From NCBI RefSeq assembly GCF_900106995.1, contig NZ_FNOK01000016.1:98549-162548 (forward strand): a stretch of 64,000 nt of DNA, read 5' to 3'. The stretch is from Saccharopolyspora shandongensis. Lineage in GTDB: Bacteria; Actinomycetota; Actinomycetes; Mycobacteriales; Pseudonocardiaceae. The notes beneath the pieces were generated by a model that saw only the letters and a program-made list of their open reading frames with translations, had not been told where the DNA came from and ran no database searches. This document shows positions 52,395-63,854 of this stretch, piece by piece. Made by a program: the position numbers and the translations under genes. Numbering within the stretch: position 1 is the stretch's first letter; every line of letters begins with the position of its first letter.

Positions 52395-53042
52395 GTGGGT
52401 CGACTAATCGTCATCGAGGGACTGGACGGCGCGGGCAAGCGCACGCTCGCCAACGGCATCGCGGCGGAACTGACCGCCCGCGGCCACTCCGTGGCCCGCT
52501 CGGCGTTCCCGCGCTACGCCGACGACGTCCACGCCGAGCTCGTCGCGGAAGCGCTCCGCGGCCGCCACGGCGACCTCGGAGACTCCGTCCACGGCATGGC
52601 CGTCCTCTACGCGCTCGACCGCCGCGCCGCGGCGGACGCGCTGCGCGCGGACCTCCGCGCGCACGACGTCGTCCTCCTCGACCGCTACGTCGCCTCGAAC
52701 GCCGCCTACGGCGCCGCCCGGCTCCACCAGGACAGCCACGGCGACTTCGTCGCCTGGGTCCACGAGCTGGAGGTGACGCGCTTCGCGCTGCCGAAGCCGG
52801 ATCTGCAGATCCTGCTGCAGGTGCCGACGGAGGTGGCGGCCGCCCGCGCCGAGCACCGGGAGCGGACCGAAGTGGACCGCCGGCGGGACAACTTCGAGTC
52901 CGATGCCCCTCTGCAGCAGCGTTGCGGCAAGGTCTACCAGCAGCTCGCGGCGGAGGACTGGTGGTCGCCGTGGGTCGTCGTGGACGGCGTGAACCACGTG
53001 GACTTCGGCGCGCTCGTCGGCCAGCACGTCCTCGCGCGGTAA
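52395..53042 (+). CDS. tmk: Thymidylate kinase
   Basis: 215 residues; phosphorylates dTMP to dTDP. The P-loop is EGLDGAGKRT (residues 8-17), with Arg after the Lys as in mycobacterial Tmk. VVLLDRYVASNAAYGAARL holds the DR(Y) motif, and RAEHRERTEVDRRRDNFE the lid. GTG 52395 lies 7 nt after TACCGT (52382-52387) with no ribosome site: a leaderless start. Next to mtrA as in M. tuberculosis. Confidence 0.95.
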   Translation: MGRLIVIEGLDGAGKRTLANGIAAELTARGHSVARSAFPRYADDVHAELVAEALRGRHGDLGDSVHGMAVLYALDRRAAADALRADLRAHDVVLLDRYVASNAAYGAARLHQDSHGDFVAWVHELEVTRFALPKPDLQILLQVPTEVAAARAEHRERTEVDRRRDNFESDAPLQQRCGKVYQQLAAEDWWSPWVVVDGVNHVDFGALVGQHVLAR

Positions 53043-53281
53043 GCGTTCGGCGGCGCGGCGAAGGCCCGCACTGTCCGAAGTGAACACTCGTCCAGACGGC
53101 CCAAGCCGTTGCTACGCAACGTGAGTCGATCGGCACGCGGCGTCGAACCGGATCGGTGTGTGAAACCACCGAGCTGGATGCTCCATTCGGCGGTATTCGC
53201 TGGGCCGATTCGGTTGTCGCGCCCCGACCTGCGGCGACGATCAGCGGGTGGATGCACAGCGGCGGGGCGACAAGTGCAACC

Positions 53282-53968
53282 ATGTTGGCCATGAAGGCAC
53301 GCGTGCTCGTGGTGGACGACGATCCGGCCCTGGCCGAAATGCTGACCATCGTGCTCCGAGGTGAGGGCTTCGAGACGGCCGTCGTCAGCGACGGCACCAA
53401 GGCGCTGCCTGCCTTGCGCGAGCTCAAGCCCGACCTGGTCCTGCTGGACCTGATGCTGCCCGGGATGAACGGCATCGATGTCTGCAAGGCCATCCGCACC
53501 GAGTCCGTCGTGCCGATCGTGATGCTGACCGCCAAGAGCGACACGGTCGACGTGGTGCTGGGCCTGGAGTCCGGCGCCGACGACTACGTGGTCAAGCCGT
53601 TCAAGCCGAAGGAGCTGGTCGCCCGGCTGCGGGCCCGGCTGCGCCGGACCGACGCGGAGCCGGCCGAGGTGCTCACCATCGGCGATGTGACGATCGACGT
53701 GCCCGGCCACGAGGTGACCCGCGACGGCCAGCCGATCGCGTTGACGCCGCTGGAGTTCGACCTGCTGGTGGCGCTGGCCCGCAAGCCCCGCCAGGTGTTC
53801 ACCCGCGAGGTGCTGCTGGAGCAGGTGTGGGGCTACCGGCACGCCGCCGACACCCGTCTGGTCAATGTGCACGTCCAGCGCCTGCGGTCCAAGGTGGAGC
53901 GCGACCCGGAGCGCCCCGAAGTCGTGCTGACGGTTCGCGGTGTCGGTTACAAGGCCGGCCCCCCGTGA
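53282..53968 (+). CDS. mtrA: Response regulator MtrA
   Basis: 228 residues from ATG 53282 (MLAMKARVLVVDDDPALAEM), aligning at the first residue with mycobacterial MtrA; ATG 53291 is an alternative. OmpR family: acidic D12-D14, phosphoacceptor D56 in LLDLMLPGMNG, switch Thr in MLTAKSD, Lys in DYVVKPFKPKE. The winged helix (LTPLEFDLLVALARKPRQVF, WGYRHAADTRLVNVHVQRLR) is nearly identical to the M. tuberculosis protein. Controls cell-wall hydrolases and division genes with MtrB. A perfect palindrome follows the stop. Confidence 0.97.
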   Translation: MLAMKARVLVVDDDPALAEMLTIVLRGEGFETAVVSDGTKALPALRELKPDLVLLDLMLPGMNGIDVCKAIRTESVVPIVMLTAKSDTVDVVLGLESGADDYVVKPFKPKELVARLRARLRRTDAEPAEVLTIGDVTIDVPGHEVTRDGQPIALTPLEFDLLVALARKPRQVFTREVLLEQVWGYRHAADTRLVNVHVQRLRSKVERDPERPEVVLTVRGVGYKAGPP

Positions 53969-53984
53969 TGTCCTGATCGAACCG

Positions 53985-54010
53985 GGGCGCCCGCTCGCGA
54001 GCGGGCGCCC
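53985..54010. terminator. Perfect 26-bp palindrome after mtrA
   Basis: Arms GGGCGCCCGCTCG and CGAGCGGGCGCCC meet at the centre (53997/53998). Very stable as RNA; 16 bp after the mtrA stop, no T-run. Probably ends or attenuates mtrA transcription before mtrB. Confidence 0.7.
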
Positions 54011-54177
54011 GTTCGTCCGGGTCGGAACCTCGGCGCGGGATCGCGATTCGCGTAGCGCGAGTTGCGGGTGTGGAACAAGAGGAAATGACTGCGCCGCCGG
54101 CACCGGACTGCGGATGGGCGCGGTGATCCGGAACGCGCATCGGTCGGGGGCACCGGTGTGGGCGGTCGGCCGAGCCT

Positions 54178-54207
54178 TTGACACAGTTGCTAGCCGGGTC
54201 GTAGTGG
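54178..54207 (+). promoter_or_regulatory. Possible separate promoter for mtrB
   Basis: TTGACA (54178-54183), 18-nt spacer, TAGTGG (54202-54207). The consensus -35 and near-consensus -10 stand just before mtrB within the 264-bp gap after mtrA. The last base of the -10 box departs from TAnnnT. Confidence 0.5.
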
Positions 54208-54232
54208 CGGAGTGGCCCGGGGGACGGTTGCC

Positions 54233-55981
54233 GTGAGGGTGTGGACGCGTCGAGGCCGCTTGGTGCAGCGGCTGGTCAGTCGTGTCCGCGAAGAGGTCCG
54301 CAGCCGTTGGCGCCGCTTCGAAGCGCTGTGGCGGCGGTCGATGCAGCTGCGCGTCGTGGTCAGCACCCTCGCGCTGTCGATGGCCGTGGTCTTCGCGCTG
54401 GGCATGATGCTGCAGTGGCAGATCACGTCGCAGCTGCTGTCCACGAAGGAGACCGCCGCGATCTCGCAGGTCGAGGTGAGCCTGCCGATCCTGGAGCGCG
54501 AGCTGACCGCGGTCGACCCGAACGCGGACAACGTCACCGAGCAGCTGCAAGCCGCGCTGAACCGGCTGACGACGACGTCCTCCGGGCAGTCCACCACCGA
54601 GACGGTGGCCGGCGCGTTCGAGCCGGTGCTGGTCGACGGGCGCGCGCCGGGCGAACGGTCGCAGCAGCCGGCCGCCGGCCCGATCGACGACGTGCCGCCC
54701 GACCTGCGTCAGTTCGTCGAGCGCGGCCAGCTGGCCACCAAGATCACCACCGCGCACCGGGAGAAGGGCACCTCCGTCACGATGCTGGCGGTGGGGACGC
54801 CGGTGAGCACCGCGACCCGGCAGCTCCAGGTCTACCTGCTGTTCCCGCTGACCGCCGAGCAGAACACCCTCGAGGTCCTGCAGCAGACGCTCCTGCTCGG
54901 CGGACTGGTCCTGCTGGTGATGGTGGGCGCCATCACGAACCTGGTGACCCGCCAGGTGGTGCGCCCGGTGCGGCAGGCCGCGCAGATTGCCGAGCAGCTG
55001 GCCGAAGGCGACCTGGACAAGCGGATGCGGGTGATCGGCGAGGACGACGTGGCCAGGCTGGCGGAGTCGTTCAACGAGATGGCCGACAGCCTCAAGCAGC
55101 AGATCACGCAGCTGGAGGAGTTCGGCCAGCTGCAGCGCCGGTTCACCTCCGACGTCTCCCACGAGCTGCGCACTCCACTGACCACCGTGCGGATGGCTGC
55201 CGACGTGCTGCACGCCTCCCGGGAGCAGTTCCCGCCCGGCCTGTCCCGGTCGACGGAGCTGCTCGTCGACGAGCTCGACCGTTTCGAGCTGCTGCTGGGC
55301 GATCTGCTGGAGATCTCCCGGCTGGACGCCGGCGTCGCCGACCTGGCGGCCGAGCAGCTCGACCTCGCCGAGATCGTGGACCGCTCCGTGGAGGCGCTGC
55401 GTCCCATCGCCGACACCAGCGGCGTGGCGCTGCGGGTGATCGCCCCGTCCGGGGGCGAGCTCACCATCGTCGCCGACGCCCGCCGGTTGGAGCGGATCAT
55501 GCGGAACCTGGTGGCCAACGCCATCGACCACGCCGAGGGCGGGCCGGTCGAGATCCGCCTCGGCGGCAACGAGCAGGCTGTCGCCGTGACCGTCCGGGAC
55601 TACGGCGTCGGCCTGCGCTCGGGCGAGGCCGAGCTGGTGTTCACCCGGTTCTGGCGGGCCGACCCGTCCCGGAACCGGCGTACCGGCGGCACTGGTCTCG
55701 GGCTGTCGATCAGCCTGGAGGACGCCCGGTTGCATGGCGGCGGGCTGGACGCGTGGGGCGAACCTGGCGAGGGCTCGTGCTTCCGTCTCACCCTGCCCAG
55801 GCGGCCGGGCGAGGCGTTCGACGCCAGCCCGCTGTCGATGCCGGGTACCCGCCGGATCGCGGCGCCAGAAGCGCTGCTCGCGGCCAGCGTCGACCCGCCG
55901 AAGGACGGTGAGGCCGGCGATCCGGACTTCCGCGACCGCGGGCCGGCTCGGTTGTCCGAACACACCTGGGAGGGCGAATGA
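54233..55981 (+). CDS. mtrB: Sensor histidine kinase MtrB
   Basis: 582 residues from GTG 54233, with GGGGGA 8 nt upstream; GTG 54212 is in frame but inside the promoter region. Membrane helices at ~38-58 and ~213-235 enclose an extracytoplasmic sensor. A HAMP domain (VRPVRQAAQIAEQLAEGDLD), a dimerisation helix with the phosphorylated His310 (SDVSHELRTPL), and the ATPase boxes NLVANAIDH, VRDYGVGL and GGTGLGLSI follow. Phosphorylates MtrA. Overlaps lpqB by ATGA. Confidence 0.96.
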   Translation: MRVWTRRGRLVQRLVSRVREEVRSRWRRFEALWRRSMQLRVVVSTLALSMAVVFALGMMLQWQITSQLLSTKETAAISQVEVSLPILERELTAVDPNADNVTEQLQAALNRLTTTSSGQSTTETVAGAFEPVLVDGRAPGERSQQPAAGPIDDVPPDLRQFVERGQLATKITTAHREKGTSVTMLAVGTPVSTATRQLQVYLLFPLTAEQNTLEVLQQTLLLGGLVLLVMVGAITNLVTRQVVRPVRQAAQIAEQLAEGDLDKRMRVIGEDDVARLAESFNEMADSLKQQITQLEEFGQLQRRFTSDVSHELRTPLTTVRMAADVLHASREQFPPGLSRSTELLVDELDRFELLLGDLLEISRLDAGVADLAAEQLDLAEIVDRSVEALRPIADTSGVALRVIAPSGGELTIVADARRLERIMRNLVANAIDHAEGGPVEIRLGGNEQAVAVTVRDYGVGLRSGEAELVFTRFWRADPSRNRRTGGTGLGLSISLEDARLHGGGLDAWGEPGEGSCFRLTLPRRPGEAFDASPLSMPGTRRIAAPEALLAASVDPPKDGEAGDPDFRDRGPARLSEHTWEGE

Positions 55982-57693
55982 TCGGCGTGCGTCGGGTGGC
56001 GGTGCTGCTGGCTGTGGTGCTGTCGGTGTCGGCGTGCGCATCGATCCCGGAGAGCTCGGACCCGAGGGCGATCCGGGCGGTCGACGAGAGCAACGCGACC
56101 GCGCCCGTGCCTCCGCCGCCGGACGGCGCCGACCCGCTCGCACTGGTGCGCAGTTTCGTCAACGCGTCCGCCGCCCCGGAGAGCAACCACGAGTCCGCGC
56201 GACAGCACCTCACCCCGGCGGCGCGCCGGAGCTGGACCCCGGCGCCGGGCCTGCTGATCGTGGACAACGTCGACACGATCCCGGCGACGCAGCCCACGCC
56301 GCTGCCCGACGGCGTGCAGATGGTCACCGTGCAGGCCGACAAGGTGGGGCGGCTGCTGCCGGACTCGTCCTTCGTCCCCGAGGTCGGCGAGTACCAGGCC
56401 CAGGTGCGGGTGGAGCTGCAGCCGGACGGGGAGTGGCGCATCGCGACGCCGCAGCCCGAGATCGTGGCGAGCAAGGGCTCGTTCAGCACCGTCTACCAGG
56501 CGGTCCCGATCTACTTCCTGGACCACGACTCGACCGGCATCGTCCCGGATGTGCGGTACGTGGTGTCGCAACCGGCGAGCACCCTGCCCAGGCAGGTCAT
56601 CGACCTGCTGACCAGCGGCCCGTCCGCGGGGCTGGAATCGGCCATGCGCACCGCCATCCCGCCCGGCGTGCACCCGAAGACCAACCCGACCGACCCCGGG
56701 GACGGCGCGCTGGAGGTGAACCTCAGCGATCTCGGCGCCATCCCGCGGGAGGACCGCCAGCTGATCGCCGCGCAGGTGGTGTTCACCCTGCAGAGCGTCA
56801 ACAACGCGCGGGTCCGGCTGAAGGTGGAGGGCGCGCCGCTGCTGCCGGACGGGAAGGACCTGCGGCCGACCGACCTCGACTCCTACGAGACCAACAACAC
56901 CGCCCGCCCGGATCTGCCCGGGATGGTGGTGGTCGACGAGCGGCTGCTCTCCCTCGACACCGCGCAGCCGATCCAGGGCCCGGCCGGATCGGGCGAGTAC
57001 GACGTGCTCCGGGCGGGTCAGTCGCTCGACGGCAGCCATCTCGCGGCGGTCACGCGCGTCCGCGGTGGCGTCGGCGTCGAACTGCGGGTCGGCCGCTACG
57101 GCGCGCAGCTGCCCGAACTCCCGGTGCGCGGCGCCGACATGAGCAGGCCGACCTGGCGCGGGAAATCCGAGGTGTGGACCGTTGTGGACGGTCGCAACGT
57201 GGTCCGCGCGCTGGACGCCGGGAACAACTGGGTGCTGCGCCAGGTCGACGCCGGGCAGCTGACCGGCGACGGCCCGATCAGCGATTTGCGGTTGTCCCGC
57301 GACGGAACCCGGGTGGCGGCGGTGGTCGGCGGGCGCCTCGTGGTCGCCGGGGTGTCCGAACAGGACGGTCAGGTCGTGCTGCAGCGGCCGATCACGCTGC
57401 CCGCGCCGGGGGTTCGGATCACCGGAGTCGATTGGCTGAAGGACGATTCGCTGGTGGCGATCAGCGACAGCAACATCACGCCGGTCTTCGAGGTGACGGT
57501 CGACGGGTTCCGGTGGGTCCCGTTCACCGCGGCGAACCTCGGCCAGCCGTTGAAGGCGGTCACGGTCGCCAACCGCGGCCGGGTGGTCGTCAGCGACCGC
57601 AGCGGGATCTGGGAATCCAAGGAGACCGACGACGTCTGGTCCCTGGTCCAGGGCTCGATCGGCGGCGGTTCGATCCCGTTCTTCCCGGGCTGA
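55978..57693 (+). CDS. lpqB: Lipoprotein LpqB, modulator of MtrAB
   Basis: 571 residues. A lipoprotein signal peptide ends at Cys20 (VLLAVVLSVSAC), so the mature protein is membrane-anchored outside the cell. A GerMN domain lies around 170-290 (AVPIYFLDHDSTGIVPDVR) and a beta-propeller-like C-terminal half follows. LpqB interacts with MtrB and affects MtrA phosphorylation in mycobacteria. The start overlaps the mtrB stop, so the three-gene signalling set is coupled at this end. Confidence 0.94.
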   Translation: MIGVRRVAVLLAVVLSVSACASIPESSDPRAIRAVDESNATAPVPPPPDGADPLALVRSFVNASAAPESNHESARQHLTPAARRSWTPAPGLLIVDNVDTIPATQPTPLPDGVQMVTVQADKVGRLLPDSSFVPEVGEYQAQVRVELQPDGEWRIATPQPEIVASKGSFSTVYQAVPIYFLDHDSTGIVPDVRYVVSQPASTLPRQVIDLLTSGPSAGLESAMRTAIPPGVHPKTNPTDPGDGALEVNLSDLGAIPREDRQLIAAQVVFTLQSVNNARVRLKVEGAPLLPDGKDLRPTDLDSYETNNTARPDLPGMVVVDERLLSLDTAQPIQGPAGSGEYDVLRAGQSLDGSHLAAVTRVRGGVGVELRVGRYGAQLPELPVRGADMSRPTWRGKSEVWTVVDGRNVVRALDAGNNWVLRQVDAGQLTGDGPISDLRLSRDGTRVAAVVGGRLVVAGVSEQDGQVVLQRPITLPAPGVRITGVDWLKDDSLVAISDSNITPVFEVTVDGFRWVPFTAANLGQPLKAVTVANRGRVVVSDRSGIWESKETDDVWSLVQGSIGGGSIPFFPG

Positions 57694-57752
57694 ACTGCGG
57701 ATCCCGACACGCGCCGGTGAGTCGGGACGGCGATCTGCGGCACCATCGGCCG

Positions 57753-58439
57753 GTGCGTGTTTCCTGGCTCGGTGCAGGGCTTTCCGGCTTGGTCGACCTG
57801 ATGCTGCCGCTGCGTTGCGCGGGCTGCGACGTGGTGGGCGTGGCCTGGTGCCGGGATTGCGCGCGCGAGCTCGGCGGGCTCCGCCGAGTCGAGCGCCCGC
57901 TGTTCGAAGCCGCCCCGCCGGTGTACGCGCTCGGCCGGTACCGGGGTGCCGCCCGGCGCGCGGTGCTCGCCTACAAGGAGTCCGGCCGCCGCCACCTCGC
58001 CGAGCCGCTGGCCCGCCACATCGCGATCGGCCTGCGCGCGATCACCGTCGAGCACCGGCTCGAACCGGCCTGGCAGCTGGTGCCGGCGCCGTCCCGGGCG
58101 ATCGCCTCCCGCCGCAGGGGCGGCGCGCACATGTCCCGCATCGCGCACCGGGCCGCGGCCGGGCTGACCGCCGCGGGTCATCCCGCGGCCGTCGCGGACT
58201 GCCTGGTGACCGCGCGCGGTGCGGCGGACTCGGCCGGGCTGGATGCGGCCGAACGAGTGCGCAACCTGTCCGGCCGAGTGCTCGGCCGGACAGGTCGTTT
58301 TCCGCCACCGGCGGCGCAAGCGGTGCTGATCGACGACGTCATCACGACCGGCGCGACGGTCGCGAGCTGCTTGGCCGTCCTCGGAACCGCAGGCATCGAG
58401 GTCGCCGCGGTGCTCGGGCTGACCGCGACGGCCGCTTGA
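57753..58439 (+). CDS. comF: ComF family phosphoribosyltransferase-like protein
   Basis: 228 residues from GTG 57753. An N-terminal zinc-ribbon (LRCAGCDVVGVAWCRDCAREL, four Cys) and a C-terminal PRPP-binding loop (AVLIDDVITTGATVASC) make a ComF/GntX protein. The internal VPAPSRAIASRRRGG matches the family's AP-R motif. In competent bacteria ComF helps DNA uptake; in actinobacteria its role is unclear. No ribosome site; CACCAT stands 6 nt before the start. 59 bp after lpqB. Confidence 0.9.
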   Translation: MRVSWLGAGLSGLVDLMLPLRCAGCDVVGVAWCRDCARELGGLRRVERPLFEAAPPVYALGRYRGAARRAVLAYKESGRRHLAEPLARHIAIGLRAITVEHRLEPAWQLVPAPSRAIASRRRGGAHMSRIAHRAAAGLTAAGHPAAVADCLVTARGAADSAGLDAAERVRNLSGRVLGRTGRFPPPAAQAVLIDDVITTGATVASCLAVLGTAGIEVAAVLGLTATAA

Positions 58440-58859
58440 GGCATTCGGGTGGATTGCCGTTACCCGAACAGCCGCGGGAACTTCACCTGCCGTCCACTCG
58501 TTTTCCAGTTATGAACAGGCAGGACCCGGCCCTTCGGCGGCCCGGCGCGGGGCTACGGCACGTAGCCCCCAATCGGGTGAAAAACGAGGCCGGTGGGGCG
58601 CCTGGTGCAGGGCATGCCCGCGCCCGCTGCCTGCTTCGAACGGTGGCAGCAATCACTCTCGGTGGCCGCTTGACTTCGCCCGACAAGGGGGGTGTCACAA
58701 ATCGGTAAACCGAGCTAACGTGCCACTCAATCCAGCCAACCCAGGCGGAAGGGAAGGAGCGAAATCCCATGTCCCAGGCGCCGGAAGTGAGCTGATCGCC
58801 TTCTGGCCGGCGCCGCCGTGCACACCTCGCCTACGGCACGCAAGGAACGGAGGTCGTGA
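58440..58859. other. Long leader region of hpf
   Basis: 420 bp without a supported gene. It contains TTGACT (58670-58675) but no good -10 at the right distance, and a hairpin-capable pair GGCGCCGG (near 58776) and CCGGCGCC (near 58810) shortly before hpf. GGAACGGAGGTCGTGA precedes the start. A long regulated leader is possible, as hpf is growth-phase controlled in many bacteria. Confidence 0.4.
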
Positions 58860-59534
58860 ATGGATATCGTCGTCAAGGGTCGCAACGTCGAAGTTCCCGA
58901 GCACTACCGGGAGCACGTCAATGCGAAGTTGACCCGGCTTGAGCGGTACAACAAGAAGGCAATCCGGGCGGACGTGGAGCTGTTCCACGAGCGGAATCCC
59001 CGCCAGGCCAAGAATTGCCAGCGAGTCGAGATCACGCTGATGGGCAAGGGCTCGCCCGTGCGGGCCGAGGCCTGCGCAGGCGATTTCTACGCCGCACTCG
59101 ACGCCGCCACGACCAAGCTGGAGAGCAGGCTCCGGCGCATGCACGACCGTAGAAAGGTGCACTACGGGCAGCACAACCCGACATCCGTGGCACAGGCGAC
59201 CGCAGCGATGGCGGACCGGCCCGTCGTGATGGGCCAGGCCGTGGCCGAAGGCCGGACCGCGCTACTGGAAGCGCCGCCGGAGGTCGACGAGTACGCCGCC
59301 GAGGTCCCCGGCCAGCGGATGGCCGCGGAAAACGGGTACGCCGAACCAGGCCGAGTCGTCCGCGAGAAGGACCACCCGGCCGAGCCGATGACGGTTGACC
59401 AGGCCCTCTACGAGATGGAACTGGTCGGACACGACTTCTACCTCTTCTCCGATGCGGACAGCGGTAGGCCCAGCGTGGTCTACCGGAGGAAGGGATTCGA
59501 CTACGGAGTGATCAGGTTGGCTGACGCGCTATAG
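58860..59534 (+). CDS. hpf: Ribosome hibernation promoting factor, long form
   Basis: 224 residues. The N-terminal S30AE/YfiA domain (~1-100: MDIVVKGRNVEVPEHYREHV, YAALDAATTKLESRLRRM) sits in the 30S decoding region. The C-terminal ribosome-dimerisation domain (~165-224: PMTVDQALYEMELVGHDFYL, YRRKGFDYGVIRL) defines the long form that joins two ribosomes in stationary phase. A variable linker lies between. Start ATG 58860 has GGAGG upstream. A terminator follows and secA is next, as in M. tuberculosis. Confidence 0.95.
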   Translation: MDIVVKGRNVEVPEHYREHVNAKLTRLERYNKKAIRADVELFHERNPRQAKNCQRVEITLMGKGSPVRAEACAGDFYAALDAATTKLESRLRRMHDRRKVHYGQHNPTSVAQATAAMADRPVVMGQAVAEGRTALLEAPPEVDEYAAEVPGQRMAAENGYAEPGRVVREKDHPAEPMTVDQALYEMELVGHDFYLFSDADSGRPSVVYRRKGFDYGVIRLADAL

Positions 59535-59565
59535 GGCGAGTCTGCGCCAACGCCGACCCGAACGG

Positions 59566-59599
59566 CTGTCCCCCGCGTACCGTGGTTCGCGGGGGACAG
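59566..59599 (+). terminator. Hairpin terminator after hpf
   Basis: Arms CTGTCCCCCGCG and CGCGGGGGACAG (12 nt, perfect) around a 10-nt loop, 32 bp after the hpf stop. No strong T-run. Confidence 0.75.
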
Positions 59600-59722
59600 T
59601 CGCGTGTGGGGGTCCGCCACCCGGACCTGCACCGGATGGCGGGTCCCCACTACCAGCTCTAATACGATGACCGCAAAGCGTCCGTGACGGACGCGTCACG
59701 ATCAGCTAGTGAGGTCGACCGG

Positions 59723-62599
<2,877 letters not shown>

Positions 62600-62959
62600 T
62601 CAGACCAGGGACAGCAGCGTGCACACCCAGTGCCCGCTGTCCTGTTCCAAGCGCAACACCAGGGCCCGGACCCGGTAGTGCGTTCCGACGATCATGCAGG
62701 CCTCCACCGCGCAGTCGGTGACCAGGCAGGCGTGGACGGATCGCAACCGGTAGTCCGGGCTTTGTGCTGCGTGCAGCCGGGTGGTGAACAGCAGCCCGGC
62801 CACTTGCGGCATGAGGTGCTCGCGCACCTCGTGCAAGGCCCGGCGCCCGGCGAGCACGTCGAAGACCAGCTCGCCGACGAACCCCGCGACGGCGGAGGCG
62901 CTGCCGTCCGCCACCGCCTCCGCCGGCCGCGTCGTTTCGATCGACAGCACTGCGGTCAT
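62600..62959 (-). CDS. Rv3235-like family protein
   Basis: 119 residues from ATG 62959, with GGAGG 4 nt upstream on the minus strand. The C-terminal RVRALVLRLEQDSGHWVC and RLRSVHACLVTDCAVEACMI match the actinobacterial Rv3235 family (DUF6459-type), related in sequence feel to the secA-linked accessory proteins. Cytosolic, no signal. Function unknown. Its stop codon and that of secA form the single palindrome TGATCA (62597-62602). Confidence 0.85.
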   Translation of the reverse strand: MTAVLSIETTRPAEAVADGSASAVAGFVGELVFDVLAGRRALHEVREHLMPQVAGLLFTTRLHAAQSPDYRLRSVHACLVTDCAVEACMIVGTHYRVRALVLRLEQDSGHWVCTLLSLV

Positions 62960-63073
62960 GGCGCCTCCAGGCGGTCGGCGGACTGGGCTCCCGCTTAACT
63001 GAGGAACTTGCGGTCCGGATCCGGTCACCTTCGGCCCCGGAACGCCCCGATCGTGTGAGCTACCGTGCGGCTC

Positions 63074-63481
63074 GTGGATCTGAAGGGACTGCTGCTGGAC
63101 TACGCCGGGGTGCTCGACGATCCGGGCGATGAGCCGTCCGGCGTTCCGCCGCTGCTGGACGTCGCGCAGCGCATCCGCCGCGCCGGGATCGGAACCGCCC
63201 TCGTGTCCAACGCCAACGGGCTCGCGGATCCGGGCCTGACCGAGCTGTTCGACACCGTCGTGCTGTCCGGGGCGGTCGGCGTCGCCAAGCCGGGCGTCGA
63301 GATCTACCGGTTGACCGCGCGCCGGCTCGGGCTGGAACCGAGGCAGTGCGTCTTCGTCGACGACCTCCGCCGGAACGTGGCCGGCGCGGTCGAGGCGGGC
63401 ATGGTCGGAGTCCACCACCGGGACGTCGATTCGACGGTCATCGAGCTGGCTGCCCTCTTCGGCCTCGAAATCAGCCTCTGA
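63074..63481 (+). CDS. HAD-like hydrolase, small
   Basis: 135 residues from GTG 63074, 7 nt after TACCGT (63061-63066) and therefore probably leaderless; GTG 63065 is in frame but inside that box. Motif I is LLLDYAGVLDD (nucleophile Asp kept, the acid/base Asp two residues later replaced by Ala), motif II TALVSNANG, motif III Lys in VAKPGVEIY, and motif IV CVFVDDLRRNVAGA. No cap domain insert is seen. Phosphatase activity is uncertain because of the motif I change. Last protein gene before rrn. Confidence 0.87.
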   Translation: MDLKGLLLDYAGVLDDPGDEPSGVPPLLDVAQRIRRAGIGTALVSNANGLADPGLTELFDTVVLSGAVGVAKPGVEIYRLTARRLGLEPRQCVFVDDLRRNVAGAVEAGMVGVHHRDVDSTVIELAALFGLEISL

Positions 63482-63854
63482 CCTGGTGTTTTGATGTTTA
63501 AGGGGGGGGTGGTTGCGGGGGGTGTTTTGGGGGTGTGTAAATTTATCCAAGTCAGAGCGACACGGGCCGGGAAAACCGGGCCGGGCCTGATGCGGGTCGC
63601 GAACCAAGCTCCCACGAGTGAGTGGTAGAGTGGGCGAACCGGATAAGCGGTGAAGAGGAAATGCTCCCCGGAGCTGCGGTCCTGATTGGGCCGGGTGATG
63701 GTGTGGGTGTGTTCTTTGAGAACTCAACAGCGGACTGTTTTGGTTAGTGTTCTTTTATGCCCCCGACCATGCAGATTGTGTGTGGTTGGTGGTTTCTTTG
63801 AGTATGACGCTCGCCCGGTTGGGTTTGAGTGTCTGCTGGGATTGTTCAACAGCA
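63482..63854 (+). promoter_or_regulatory. rRNA operon leader and promoter region
   Basis: The 373-bp gap before 16S rRNA. It contains three long G-runs (63502-63509, 63517-63522, 63529-63533), a weak -10-like TAGAGT (63626-63631), and a box A-like antitermination motif TGTTCTTTGAGAACTCAAC (63710-63728). Just before the gene the sequence CAACAGCATTGTTG is likely part of the RNase III processing stem. No gene is seen, and a firm -35 box could not be assigned. Confidence 0.65.

Noticed and set aside
53100..53120. Small inverted repeat CGTTGC-TAC-GCAACG before mtrA as an operator
   Set aside because: Six-base arms occur by chance often in this DNA, and no promoter alignment supports it.
55734..57752. 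Long frame that would fuse upstream sequence to comF
   Set aside because: It runs out of frame through mtrB and lpqB; comF starts at GTG 57753 with its zinc-ribbon.
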